From CADEED01 sp035995425 (GTDB lineage Bacteria > Pseudomonadota > Gammaproteobacteria > Steroidobacterales > Steroidobacteraceae): a stretch of 64,000 bases of DNA. This document shows positions 42,482 to 51,650 of the stretch, piece after piece. The stretch covers positions 1 to 64,000 of the forward strand of contig DASYKM010000095.1 of the NCBI GenBank assembly GCA_035995425.1. The letters run 5' to 3'. A program made the position numbers and the translations under genes. Below the pieces are notes generated by a model. It saw only the letters and a program-made list of their open reading frames with translations. It had not been told where the DNA came from and ran no database searches. Positions within the stretch are counted from its first letter, which is position 1; every line of letters begins with the position of its first letter.

Positions 42482-44476
42482 ATGACGCTGTCCAGAACAA
42501 TCGGGCTCGTGGGTTTGCTGGCAATCGGCACGGCCGCGGCGGAAGACCAACGCGCCGTCGCCGACGACGCTGCCGCTTTCGGCGCGCTCGAGGCTGCCTA
42601 TTCCGCCGCGCTGTCGGCAGACGGCAAGCGCGTGGTTTTCGTCGGGCCGGGCGACGGCAAGAGCACCATCGCGGCGGTGATCGATCTGGCGACAGGCACT
42701 TTCAAGCAGATCGCGCGCGCCAATGCGGATCCCGCCAGCCTGCGCTACTGCAACTGGACTGCGACGGATCGACTCGTTTGCTCGACCTACGGCCTCCGGC
42801 GGATCGACACTCTGCTGCTCCCGATCGTGCGCACGGTGGCCATGGACGCCGACGGGGGGCATCAGCTTTTCCTTGGCGAAAGAGACTCGGTGGATCAGTT
42901 GGGCAGGCGCCAGTTTGACGGCTATATCGTCGACTGGATGAATGGCGCCGACGGCACGCTGCTGATGGCGCGCAGCTACATTCCGGAGAAGACCGTGGGG
43001 AAAATCACGGCGCGCATCCTCGAAGGCATGGGCGTTGATCGAATGGACACGCGAACCGGCAAGGCAACGCTGGTGGAAAGGCCCGGTGACGAAGCCACGG
43101 ACTACATATCCGATGGGCTTGGGACCGTCAGGATCATGACGACGACGAAACTCGACCCGTCCGGCTATCTGCGCGGAGTCGACAAACATTTCTACCGGCT
43201 CCGCGGCGATCGGCACTGGCGCGAGCTGGGCACGTACGTTTCCGACGGCAAGGGAATCCGTGGGGGATCGGGAATGATTCCCCTGGCGGTCGATCCCATC
43301 ATCAACGCCGCGTACGTGAAGCAGCCGCTGGATGGAAGGTATGCGTTGTACCGCGTGATGCTGGATGGTTCGCTGAAGACCGAGCTGGTGTTCGCCTCGA
43401 AGGAAGTCGACGTCGATGATGTAGTTAGAATTCCGCGCGGTGGGCGGGTGATCGGAGCGCGCTACACGACTGATCGCACCTGCGTGGAATATTTCGATTC
43501 CGGATACAAGGCGATGCACGCAACGCTCGAGCGCGCGCTGCCAGGACTGCCGCTGATCACCTTCGTCAGTGTCAGCGCCGATGAAAATATCCAGCTGGTT
43601 TCCGCCAGCAGCGACGTCGATCCGGGGCGCTGGTATGTCTTCGACCGGAGCAGGAAAACGCTCGGCGAGGCCATCGTTTCCCGCCCGGCACTCCAGGGAA
43701 GAACCCTCTCCACGGTCAGGTCCATCACCTACCCCGCCGCGGACGGCACGCAGATTCCCGCATACCTGACCCTGCCTCCCGGCGTTACCGACGCCAGGAA
43801 CCTGCCTGCCATCGTCCTGCCGCACGGCGGCCCGGCTTCGCGTGATGAATGGGGGTTCGGCTGGCTGCCGCAGTTCTTCGCGCAGCGCGGTTTCGCGGTG
43901 TTGCAGCCCAACTACCGCGGATCCCTCGGCTACGGCGATCGATGGTTCGCGGAGAACGGCTTTCGCGGCTGGAGAACTTCGATTGGCGATGTCTGCGATG
44001 CCGGCCGATGGCTGCTGGCACAAGGCATCGCGGATCCCTCGAAGCTGGCCGTGTTTGGCTGGTCGTACGGCGGCTATGCCGCGCTACAGGCAAATGTTCT
44101 GGATGCCGATCTGTTCAAGGCCGTGATTGCAGTTGCGCCCGTGAGCGATCTTGCCCTGCTCCGGCACAAGGGCATGATGTATGCCAGCGCCTACCTGCAA
44201 GCCGACTACATCGGCAGCGGCCCGCACATCAAGGAAGGCTCACCAGCGCAGAACGCCGCGATATTCAAGGCGCCCGTGCTGATGTTCCACGGCGACAAGG
44301 ACCTGAACGTGGACATCGACCAGTCGCGGCGAATGGACAAGGCGCTTCGCAACGCCGGCAAGTCGACCGAGCTGATTGTTTATCACGATCTCGATCACGA
44401 TCTCATCGATGGGACCGCGCGCGCCGACATGTTGCGCAGGTCGGAGGCGTTCTTCCGCGAGCACCTGAAACTGTAG
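42482..44476 (+). CDS. Secreted S9-family prolyl-oligopeptidase-like peptidase (copy 2)
   Basis: This 664-residue protein is a tandem paralogue of the preceding gene and is colinear throughout. It has a signal peptide (TIGLVGLLAIGTAAA), propeller region and hydrolase domain with Ser528 in FGWSYGGYA, Asp607 in HGDKDLNVD and His639 in DLDHDL. Differences are spread along the length, so the duplication is not recent. The ATG at 42482 is chosen because it begins the signal peptide, 64 bp after the first copy ends; the longer upstream frame is shadow. Both copies keep all catalytic residues, so the pair may differ in substrate range. Confidence 0.9.
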   Translation: MTLSRTIGLVGLLAIGTAAAEDQRAVADDAAAFGALEAAYSAALSADGKRVVFVGPGDGKSTIAAVIDLATGTFKQIARANADPASLRYCNWTATDRLVCSTYGLRRIDTLLLPIVRTVAMDADGGHQLFLGERDSVDQLGRRQFDGYIVDWMNGADGTLLMARSYIPEKTVGKITARILEGMGVDRMDTRTGKATLVERPGDEATDYISDGLGTVRIMTTTKLDPSGYLRGVDKHFYRLRGDRHWRELGTYVSDGKGIRGGSGMIPLAVDPIINAAYVKQPLDGRYALYRVMLDGSLKTELVFASKEVDVDDVVRIPRGGRVIGARYTTDRTCVEYFDSGYKAMHATLERALPGLPLITFVSVSADENIQLVSASSDVDPGRWYVFDRSRKTLGEAIVSRPALQGRTLSTVRSITYPAADGTQIPAYLTLPPGVTDARNLPAIVLPHGGPASRDEWGFGWLPQFFAQRGFAVLQPNYRGSLGYGDRWFAENGFRGWRTSIGDVCDAGRWLLAQGIADPSKLAVFGWSYGGYAALQANVLDADLFKAVIAVAPVSDLALLRHKGMMYASAYLQADYIGSGPHIKEGSPAQNAAIFKAPVLMFHGDKDLNVDIDQSRRMDKALRNAGKSTELIVYHDLDHDLIDGTARADMLRRSEAFFREHLKL

Positions 44477-44536
44477 AGCGGGAGAGTGCAAACACGCGGG
44501 CTTCCGGAGTCGCGCGCCATGCGCCGGCTCGACTGC

Positions 44537-45943
44537 CTACTCCTTCCAGCCGCCACCCAGCGCCTGATACAGCTGCACGAGGTTCGACGCACCCGCCAGG
44601 CGGGTTTCGATCAACGCCCTTTGCGCCGTGTACAGGTCACGCTGCGCGATCAGCGCGCCGAGATAGCTGTCGACGCCACCGCGATAGCGCACGTCGGCCA
44701 GGCGATAACTGTTCTCGGTGGCACGCGTGAGTGCCTCCTGCGCGCGCAGCTGGTCCTCGAAGGTCGCGCGCGCGACCAGCGCGTCGGCAACTTCGCGGAA
44801 CGCGACCTGGATCGATTGTTCGTAGCGCGCGATCTCGATGCGCTTGCGCACGTTGGCGAGATTCAGCGATGCCACGTTCGCTCCACCGGCGAAGATGGGC
44901 AGGCGAACCTGCGGCGTGAAGCTCCAGCTCGTGTGGCCATTCTGGAACAACGCCGACAGATCGTCGCTGGCATTGCCGTAGAAACCGGTGAGCGAAATGC
45001 TCGGGAAAAATGCGGCGCGCGCGGCGCCGATGTCGGCATTCGCGGCCTTGAGCGCGTGCTCCGCCGCGCGCACGTCGGGACGGCGCACCAGCAGCTCCGC
45101 CGGCAGGCCGGCCGGCAGCACCTTCGAGAAGGTCTGCGCGTCGATGGCGTGTTCACCGCTGGCAATCTCGGCGGCCAGCGGCTCACCCACCAGCAGCGAA
45201 AGCGCGTTGCGATCCTGCGCGACGCGGCGGGTCTGCGCGGCGATATCCACTTCGGCCTGGCGCCACGCCGTCTCCGACCGATGCAGGTCGATCTCGCTCG
45301 ACACACCCGAATCGAAGCGCAGCCTGGTGAGGTCGAACGACTTGTGCTGGCTGTCACGCGTGCCTTCCGCCAGCTGCAGCAGCTCGCGATCGGCGATCAG
45401 CGTCAGCCAGGCATTGGCAACCTCGGAGACCAGCAGCAACTGCGCCGCGGTGCGGTTCTCTTCGATGCTGAAATAATCCTCGAGCGCGGCACGGCGCAGG
45501 CTGCGCACGCGGCCGAAGAGGTCGAGCTCGAACGCGCTCACGCCGAGCCCGGCCGAATAGCTCCGTTCGAGCTCGCTCTGCCCGGTCGGCGAAAGACTGG
45601 CGGGAACGCGTTGGTTGCTGGCGCTGCCCAAGGCATCGACGGCCGGCACCAGGTCAGCGCGCTGGATACGGTATTTCGCCCTCGCCGCCTCGACATTGAG
45701 CGTGGCGATGCGCAGGTCGCGGTTGTTAGCCAGCGCACGCGCGAGCAACGCCTGAAGCTCGGCGTCGGGAAAGAATTGTTTCCAACCAATCTCCGCGGCT
45801 GGCTCCGGAGCGGCCACCGCCTCGGCATTTTCATAGGCGGGTTGCACGGGCAACGCCGGCTGGTGGTAGCGCGGCGCCATCGTGCACGCAGCGAGCGCCG
45901 CGGAAGCGATCACCATCAGCCCGCGGGACATCGCCGCGTTCAT
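44537..45943 (-). CDS. RND efflux outer-membrane lipoprotein (NodT/OprM-type, TolC superfamily)
   Basis: This 468-residue outer-membrane channel has lipobox LAAC with Cys20. Two homologous helical-barrel halves follow, with NNRDLRIATLNVEAARAKY, RRPDVRAAEHALKAANADIGAARAAFFPSISLTG and the C-terminal YRGGVDSYLGALIAQRDLY. It completes a tripartite pump with the adaptor and RND proteins encoded upstream. The start at 45943 overlaps the RND stop by ATGA, indicating coupling. The much longer frames on both strands across this region are high-GC shadows. It converges on the second S9 gene with 60 bp between the stops and no clear terminator. Confidence 0.92.
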   Translation of the reverse strand: MNAAMSRGLMVIASAALAACTMAPRYHQPALPVQPAYENAEAVAAPEPAAEIGWKQFFPDAELQALLARALANNRDLRIATLNVEAARAKYRIQRADLVPAVDALGSASNQRVPASLSPTGQSELERSYSAGLGVSAFELDLFGRVRSLRRAALEDYFSIEENRTAAQLLLVSEVANAWLTLIADRELLQLAEGTRDSQHKSFDLTRLRFDSGVSSEIDLHRSETAWRQAEVDIAAQTRRVAQDRNALSLLVGEPLAAEIASGEHAIDAQTFSKVLPAGLPAELLVRRPDVRAAEHALKAANADIGAARAAFFPSISLTGFYGNASDDLSALFQNGHTSWSFTPQVRLPIFAGGANVASLNLANVRKRIEIARYEQSIQVAFREVADALVARATFEDQLRAQEALTRATENSYRLADVRYRGGVDSYLGALIAQRDLYTAQRALIETRLAGASNLVQLYQALGGGWKE

Positions 45944-48900
45944 ACGTTCCCCGCATACGGCACGTCGGCCGGCGTCTCGTCCACCTTCATCGTCACCGGC
46001 TTCACCTTGAAATAGCGCAGGATCACGACGAAGAACACGGGCACGAAGAACACGGCGAGGAATGTGGAGGCGAGCATGCCGCCGATGACACCCGTGCCGA
46101 CCGCGTGCTGCGCGCCGGAGCCGGCGCCGCTCGCCAGGGCCAGGGGCAGCACGCCCGACATGAACGCCAGCGAGGTCATGAGGATCGGGCGGACGCGCTG
46201 CTTGGTGGCGTGCATCACCGACTCGACGAGTCCTGAGCCGTGGTCGAAATTCTCTTTCGCGAACTCCACGATGAGGATGGCGCTCTTCGCGGCGAGGCCG
46301 ATCGTGACCAGCAGGCCGACCTGGAAGTAGGCGTCGTTCGTGAGCCCGCGCGCGAGCGTCGCGATGACGGCACCGAGCACGCCGAGCGGCACGACGAGCA
46401 ACACGACGGCCGGTATCGACCAGCTTTCGTACAACGCCGCGAGGCACAGGAAGACGATTGCCATGGATAGCGCATACAGCATGGGTGCTTGCGAACCGGA
46501 CGCCTTTTCCTCGTACGACAGGCCGTTCCACTCGAGACCGACGCCGGCGGGTAGTTTGGCGACGAGCTCTTCCATGGCTTGCATCGCCTCACCCGAGCTC
46601 CGGCCCGGCGCCGGGCCACCCTGGATCTGGTAGGCCGGAACGCCGTTGAAGCGCACGAGTTTCTGCGGTCCGTAGGTCCACTCGCCGCGGCCGAACGCCG
46701 AGAACGGCACCATGCCGCCGTTCTTGTTGCGCACGTACCAGCGATTGAGATCGTCGGGCTGCATGCGCGACTCGGGATCGCCCTGCACGTACACGCGCTT
46801 CACGCGGCCGCGGTCGATGAAGTCATTGACGTAGGTGGACGCCCAGCCAGTCTGCAATGTGGAGTTGATGTCGGCCACCGAGACGCCGAGCGCGCTCGCT
46901 TTCTCGCGGTCGATGTCGAGCTTGAACTGCGGCGCGTCTTCGACGCCGTTCGGGCGCACGCCCGCGAGGCGCTTGTCCTGGGCCGCGGCGCCTAACAACT
47001 GGTTGCGCGCCGCCAGGAACTGGGCGCGATCGAGGCCGCCGCGGTTCTGCAACATGAGGTCGAAGCCCGCGGTGTTGCCGAGCTCGAGCACGGCCGGCGG
47101 CGGAATCGCGATCACCTGGGCGTCCTTGATGCTGGCGAAGAACTTGTTGGCGCGGCCGAGCACTGCCGTCACCGCGAGCTCGCTCTTCTTGCGATCGTCC
47201 CAGTCACGCAGCTTGATGAAGAGGAGACCGGAGTTCTGACCCGGGCCGGCGAAATTGAAGCCGTTGACCGTCAGCACGCCCTCGACGGCATCTTTCTCCT
47301 GCTCGAGCATGTATTTCTGTGCCTGGTCGAGCACCGCCCAGGTGCGCTCCTTGGAAGCGCCCGGTGGCGTCGTCACCTGTCCGTAGGCGAAGCCCGGATC
47401 CTCGGCCGGCAGGAACGACGCGGGGATGCGCGTGAACAGCAGACCCATGACGACGACGATGGCCAGGTACACGAACATCGAGCGTCGCGGGCGCTTCAGC
47501 ATGCCGGCCAGGCCGCGCTCGTGCTTTGCCCGGCCCGCGTCGAACATCGTGTTGAACCACTTGAAGAAACCCTTGTGCTCCACGTGCCCGGACGGCGGCA
47601 GCGGCTTCAGGATCGTGGCGCACAGCGCCGGGGTGAGAACCAGCGCCACCAGCACCGACAGGCTCATGGCCGACACCAGCGTGATGGAGAACTGGCGGTA
47701 GATGACGCCGATGGAACCGCTGAAGAACGCCATGGGCACGAACACCGCGCCCAGCACCAGCGCGATGGCCACCAGCGCGCCGGTGATCTGGTCCATGGAC
47801 TTGCGCGTGGCCTCGCGTGGCGGCAGGCCGTCCTCGGCCATGACGCGCTCGACGTTCTCGACCACCACGATGGCATCGTCCACCAGCAGGCCGATGGACA
47901 GCGCCATGCCGAACATGGTCAGCGTGTTGATGGAAAATCCGAACGCGGCCAGCACGCCGAACGTGCCTAACAACACGACCGGTACCGCGATGGTCGGGAT
48001 GAGCGTGGCGCGCGCGTTCTGCAGGAACACGTACATCACCAGGAACACCAGCACCACCGCCTCGACCAGCGTCTTCACCACTTCGAGGATCGACGTCTTG
48101 ACGAACGGCGTCGTGTCGAGCGGATAGACCACCTCGAGTCCGCGCGGGAAGAACGGCGTCAGCCGATCGAGCGTGGCGTGAATGGCGTTCACGGTATCGA
48201 GTGCGTTCTGTCCGGCCGCGAGACGGATTGCGACGCCGGCCGCCGGCTTGCCGTTGTACTTGGTGTCGCGCGTGTAGCTTTCCGAATTGAGCGCGACGCG
48301 CGCGACGTCGCCGATGCGCACCTGCGAGCCGTCGGCGTTGACGCGCAGCAGGATGTCGCGGAACTGCTCCGGCGTGGACAGGCGCGTCGGGCCGATGATG
48401 CTGGCGCTGATCGCCTGTCCGGGAGATGCGGGCAGGCCGCCGATGGCGCCCACGGAAACCTGCACGTTCTGCGCGCGGATCGCGGCGACCACGTCGTTGG
48501 TGGCGAGGCCGTAGTTGTTGAGCTTCGCGGGATCGAGCCAGATGCGCATCGCGTATTGCGAACCGAACATCGTCACGTCGCCGACGCCCGCGGTGCGGTT
48601 GAGCGGATCGAGGATGTTGGTGGCGACGTAGTCGGTCAGGTCCTCGTTGTTCATGCTGCCGTCGGCGGAGATGAAGCCCATGACCACGAGGAAGTTGCGC
48701 GCCGGTTTGTTCACCCGGATGCCGGACTGCTGGACTTCCTGCGGCAGCAACGGCATGGCGGTCTGCAGCTTGTTCTGCACCTGCACCTGCGCCACGTCGG
48801 GCACCGTCCCCTGCGCGAACGTCAGCGTGATGACGGCGGAGCCATCGGAGTTGGCCTCGGAGGTGATGTACGTGAGGTTGTCGATGCCGTTCAGCGCCTG

Positions 48901-49101
48901 CTCGATGACCTGGATCACCGTGTCCTGCACCGTCTGCGCCGAGGCGCCCGGGTAGTTCACGTTGATGCCGACCGACGGCGGAGCGATGGCCGGGTACTGC
49001 CGCACCGGCAGGTTCACCACGGACACGGCACCCGCGATCATGACGATGATGGCGATGACCCAGGCGAAGATGGGCCGGTCGATGAAGAAGCGCGACAGCA
49101 T
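45940..49101 (-). CDS. RND efflux inner-membrane transporter (AcrB/MexB, HAE1 family)
   Basis: This 1053-residue protein starts MLSRFFIDRPIFAWVIAI, as in AcrB. It carries the proton-relay helix GLLVDDAIVVVENVERVMAED with paired aspartates, the porter domains (VNYPGASAQTVQDTVIQVIEQ), and the second membrane half ending LAFMSGVLPLALASGAGSGAQHA. Length and motifs match hydrophobic/amphiphilic drug exporters. It exports substrates from the periplasm and outer leaflet through the coupled outer-membrane channel. It lies 12 bp downstream of the adaptor gene. The drug range cannot be predicted. Confidence 0.95.
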   Translation of the reverse strand: MLSRFFIDRPIFAWVIAIIVMIAGAVSVVNLPVRQYPAIAPPSVGINVNYPGASAQTVQDTVIQVIEQALNGIDNLTYITSEANSDGSAVITLTFAQGTVPDVAQVQVQNKLQTAMPLLPQEVQQSGIRVNKPARNFLVVMGFISADGSMNNEDLTDYVATNILDPLNRTAGVGDVTMFGSQYAMRIWLDPAKLNNYGLATNDVVAAIRAQNVQVSVGAIGGLPASPGQAISASIIGPTRLSTPEQFRDILLRVNADGSQVRIGDVARVALNSESYTRDTKYNGKPAAGVAIRLAAGQNALDTVNAIHATLDRLTPFFPRGLEVVYPLDTTPFVKTSILEVVKTLVEAVVLVFLVMYVFLQNARATLIPTIAVPVVLLGTFGVLAAFGFSINTLTMFGMALSIGLLVDDAIVVVENVERVMAEDGLPPREATRKSMDQITGALVAIALVLGAVFVPMAFFSGSIGVIYRQFSITLVSAMSLSVLVALVLTPALCATILKPLPPSGHVEHKGFFKWFNTMFDAGRAKHERGLAGMLKRPRRSMFVYLAIVVVMGLLFTRIPASFLPAEDPGFAYGQVTTPPGASKERTWAVLDQAQKYMLEQEKDAVEGVLTVNGFNFAGPGQNSGLLFIKLRDWDDRKKSELAVTAVLGRANKFFASIKDAQVIAIPPPAVLELGNTAGFDLMLQNRGGLDRAQFLAARNQLLGAAAQDKRLAGVRPNGVEDAPQFKLDIDREKASALGVSVADINSTLQTGWASTYVNDFIDRGRVKRVYVQGDPESRMQPDDLNRWYVRNKNGGMVPFSAFGRGEWTYGPQKLVRFNGVPAYQIQGGPAPGRSSGEAMQAMEELVAKLPAGVGLEWNGLSYEEKASGSQAPMLYALSMAIVFLCLAALYESWSIPAVVLLVVPLGVLGAVIATLARGLTNDAYFQVGLLVTIGLAAKSAILIVEFAKENFDHGSGLVESVMHATKQRVRPILMTSLAFMSGVLPLALASGAGSGAQHAVGTGVIGGMLASTFLAVFFVPVFFVVILRYFKVKPVTMKVDETPADVPYAGNV

Positions 49102-49113
49102 GGAGGATCCTTG

Positions 49114-50361
49114 TTAGCGCTTCACGACTTCGGCAGGCGCGCCAGCCTGGATCGCCGCGTTTGCCGGCCCGGCCGCCTTTTCAGAGGCGGCAACATCAGC
49201 GACGGGCACCGGCTTCACCGCCGCGCCGGGCTTGACCTTCTGCAGTCCGTCGAGCACCACGCGTTCGCCCGCGGTGAGGCCGGCGGTGATCAGCCACTCG
49301 CCGTCGATGGCGCGATCGGCGGTCACGATGCGTTCGCTCGCCTTGTCGTCCTTGTCCACCACCATGACGGTGGCTTCGCCCTTGGCATTGCGCGAGACAC
49401 CGCGCTGCGGCACCAGCAGCGCCGCGGAACGCGTTCCGCGCGTGAGCTGAGCGCGCACGAACATGCCGGGCAGCAATTCACGCTTGGGATTCGGGAAGAC
49501 CGCGCGCAACACCACGGAGCCGGTGCTCGGGTCCACCGATGCTTCTGAAACCTTGAGCCGGCCGCGTTCGGCATACACGGTGCCGTCTTCGAGCGTCAGG
49601 CCCACTTCCGCCTGGTCGTCATTGTCCTTGACGAGCTCGCCGCTGGCGAGCTGGCGCTGCAGGTGCAGCATCTCGGTCGATGACTGCGTGATGTCGACGT
49701 AGATAGGGTCCAGCTGCTGCACGGTGGCGAGCGGCGTTTCCTGGTTGGAGGTGACCAGCGCGCCTTCGGTGACCAGCGCGCGGCCGATCTTGCCGTTGAT
49801 GGGCGACAGCACCTGGGTGTACACCACGTTGATGCGCGCGGTGGCAACCTGCGCCCGCGCGGCGGCGACATCCGCCTCGGCGCGCGCGCGCGCCGCGATG
49901 GCGTCGTCGTTCTCCTGCTTGGACACGGCATTGGCGGCGATCAGCGGCGCGTAACGTTCTTCGAGCAGCTTGGCGGTAACTTCCTGCGCCTCGGCGCGCT
50001 TGAGCGCGGCGGCAGCGGACTGGTAGGCGGCGCTGTAGCTGCCGGCATCTATCTGGAACAACTGCTCGCCGGCTTTCACTTCGCTGCCTTCGGAGAAGAG
50101 CCGCCTCTGCACGATGCCCGTGACCTGGGGACGCACTTCCGCCACGCGATACGCGGTGGTCCGACCCGGCAGCTGGTCGGTGATCGAGATGGTTCGTGCC
50201 GCGAGCGTGATTACGCCTACTTCAGGCGGCGGCGGCGGGCCAGCCGCATCCTTGCTGCAGGCGGACAACATGGCCAATGGCAGGACCAGGGTCAGCGCCG
50301 CGGCCACTAACAACCCCGCGCCCGTCCCCGCGCCGCGGACGGCGTCAATTCTTTTCAACAT
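49114..50361 (-). CDS. RND efflux periplasmic adaptor lipoprotein
   Basis: This 415-residue membrane-fusion protein has a signal sequence and lipobox LSAC. It carries the lipoyl/hairpin signatures TAYRVAEVRPQVTGIVQRRLFSEGSEVKAGEQLFQID and LSPINGKIGRALVTEGALV, then beta-barrel segments VSEASVDPSTGSVVLRAVFPN and PQRGVSRNAKG. It links the RND protein to the outer channel. The start at 50361 is preferred over 50373 because GGAG lies six bases upstream; this start still overlaps the end of the MarR gene by 17 bp, so the regulator and pump are read from one transcript. Confidence 0.92.
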   Translation of the reverse strand: MLKRIDAVRGAGTGAGLLVAAALTLVLPLAMLSACSKDAAGPPPPPEVGVITLAARTISITDQLPGRTTAYRVAEVRPQVTGIVQRRLFSEGSEVKAGEQLFQIDAGSYSAAYQSAAAALKRAEAQEVTAKLLEERYAPLIAANAVSKQENDDAIAARARAEADVAAARAQVATARINVVYTQVLSPINGKIGRALVTEGALVTSNQETPLATVQQLDPIYVDITQSSTEMLHLQRQLASGELVKDNDDQAEVGLTLEDGTVYAERGRLKVSEASVDPSTGSVVLRAVFPNPKRELLPGMFVRAQLTRGTRSAALLVPQRGVSRNAKGEATVMVVDKDDKASERIVTADRAIDGEWLITAGLTAGERVVLDGLQKVKPGAAVKPVPVADVAASEKAAGPANAAIQAGAPAEVVKR

Positions 50362-50839
50362 CACGCGCTCCATTCGCCAGCATGCGACCCAACAGGTTGT
50401 CGAGCTGGACGAGTTCTTCTTTCTTGAATCCGTTGAGATGTACGTGCATGCCCTCGACCACGATGGGCCAGATCTTGGAAGCCGCCTTCCGGCCCTTGGG
50501 CGTGAGATGCAGGTTGACCACGCGCCGGTCGAGCTCGCTGCGCTCGCGGCGCAGCAGATCTTTTTCCTCGAGGCGGTCGAGCATGCGCGTCATCGAGGCG
50601 ACGCCCATCTGGCTCACGCGCGCGAGGCCCGCGACCGTGTCGGCGCGCTTGAGCCACAACATGAGCACCGGTTCCCACTGCATCCCGGTGAGGTCGAGCG
50701 GCTGCATGTGCAGGTCGACGCGACGCCACAGCGAGTTCACCACGTGCTTCAACTGCCGGCAGATCATGCGGTGCACGTCGTCTTCGGGCGGCGGCACCGG
50801 AGCGGTGAGGTCGCGGGTCTTGCGGGCGGTGGCGGTCAT
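50345..50839 (-). CDS. MarR-family regulator of the efflux operon
   Basis: This 164-residue protein has a winged helix with LARVSQMGVASMTRMLDRLEEKDLLRRERSELDRRVVNLHLTPKGRKA, the standard MarR DNA-binding core, flanked by dimerisation helices. It is the first gene of the operon that continues with the adaptor, RND protein and outer channel, so it most likely represses its own transcription and that of the pump until a ligand binds. A 20-bp imperfect palindrome 28 bp upstream of the start is the likely operator. Confidence 0.92.
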   Translation of the reverse strand: MTATARKTRDLTAPVPPPEDDVHRMICRQLKHVVNSLWRRVDLHMQPLDLTGMQWEPVLMLWLKRADTVAGLARVSQMGVASMTRMLDRLEEKDLLRRERSELDRRVVNLHLTPKGRKAASKIWPIVVEGMHVHLNGFKKEELVQLDNLLGRMLANGARDVEKN

Positions 50840-50866
50840 GGGTCGTCAAGGGTCGGTGCGCATGAA

Positions 50867-50886
50867 ATAGTTGTCAAGGCAAATAT
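50867..50886. promoter_or_regulatory. Putative MarR operator upstream of the efflux operon
   Basis: ATAGTTG-TCAAGG-CAAATAT is an imperfect palindrome matching at six of seven arm positions. On the minus strand it contains TTGACA, a perfect -35 hexamer, although the matching -10 (GACCCT) is poor. A MarR dimer here would block polymerase, the usual autoregulation. Confidence 0.5.
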
Positions 50887-50910
50887 TGCATGGGCATGCA
50901 GATGTACGAC

Positions 50911-51543
50911 TTAGGTGGGGTGGCGTGCACGGGCGGCGAGCGCGTCAGTGTCCTGCACCACGATGGAAAATCGATCGGACAATGCCGCGAGCGTGCCCTG
51001 CTGGATGGTTTGCGCGCTCACCACGCCCGCGCCGATGGGATCTGGCAGGTCGCGGGTCGCCGTGGCGGCCGCCACCACGGTGGAGCGGAACCCCTGATCG
51101 AGCGCCGATCTCGCCGTGGCGCTGACACACATGTGTGTCGCGAATCCCGCGATGACAATTTCGCGGCGGCCGGTGGCGCGAATGCGCTGCGCCAGATCGG
51201 TGCCGGCGAAAGCATTGGGCAGCGACTTGACGAGCACGGTCTCACCGGCCAGCGCCGCCAGCTCATCGATGAAGCGCGCGCCGTCGCCGGCGGGATCGAA
51301 CGCCGCCGCTCCCGCGCGACCGTGGTGGATGGCATGGAACACCGGCATTCCCGCCGAGCGTGCGAATGCCAGAAGCCTCGCGCCCTCTTCCACCGCGGCA
51401 TCGATGCCGGCGAGCGGCAAGCGTCCGCGGGTGTATTCGCGCTGACCGTCGATGATGAGCAAGACAGAATCCTGTGGCGCACTGGGCGATGGAGATAGAC
51501 CGGCGATGCGGGCGAGAGTTTCGGCTCTGTGCGGCTGGGACAT
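50911..51543 (-). CDS. Isochorismatase-family cysteine hydrolase
   Basis: This 210-residue soluble enzyme has the family's catalytic Asp in VLLIIDGQREYTRG, Lys in VLVKSLPNAFAGTDL, and Cys in IAGFATHMCVSATAR, with the cis-peptide region just before the Cys. Members hydrolyse isochorismate, nicotinamide, N-carbamoyl compounds or similar amides; the substrate is not evident here. It is divergent from a LysR-type gene (107 bp gap), a classic regulator-target layout. It is not part of the efflux operon, since the MarR gene lies downstream on the same strand with its own operator. Confidence 0.87.
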   Translation of the reverse strand: MSQPHRAETLARIAGLSPSPSAPQDSVLLIIDGQREYTRGRLPLAGIDAAVEEGARLLAFARSAGMPVFHAIHHGRAGAAAFDPAGDGARFIDELAALAGETVLVKSLPNAFAGTDLAQRIRATGRREIVIAGFATHMCVSATARSALDQGFRSTVVAAATATRDLPDPIGAGVVSAQTIQQGTLAALSDRFSIVVQDTDALAARARHPT

Positions 51544-51630
51544 GATGGGTTCCTCTTAATCAACGGATAGAAAGCGTGAATGGAAACTGATCCGGGCTCG
51601 CGCCAGACTAGTGCCCAGTACCCGTTCGCG

Positions 51631-51647
51631 GAATTCGCCAAAAATTC
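51631..51647. promoter_or_regulatory. Possible LysR-type binding site
   Basis: GAATT-CGCCAAA-AATTC is an inverted repeat of five bases with a seven-base spacer, ending three bases before the LysR ATG. LysR boxes often have short AT-rich arms, but this one sits very close to the start codon, so autoregulation rather than activation of the divergent gene is more likely. Confidence 0.3.
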
Positions 51648-51650
51648 ACG

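Noticed and set aside
44486..46015. 509-codon plus-strand open frame
   Set aside because: It is antisense to the outer-membrane channel gene, which has a clear lipobox and family motifs; the frame is arginine- and glutamine-rich shadow sequence.
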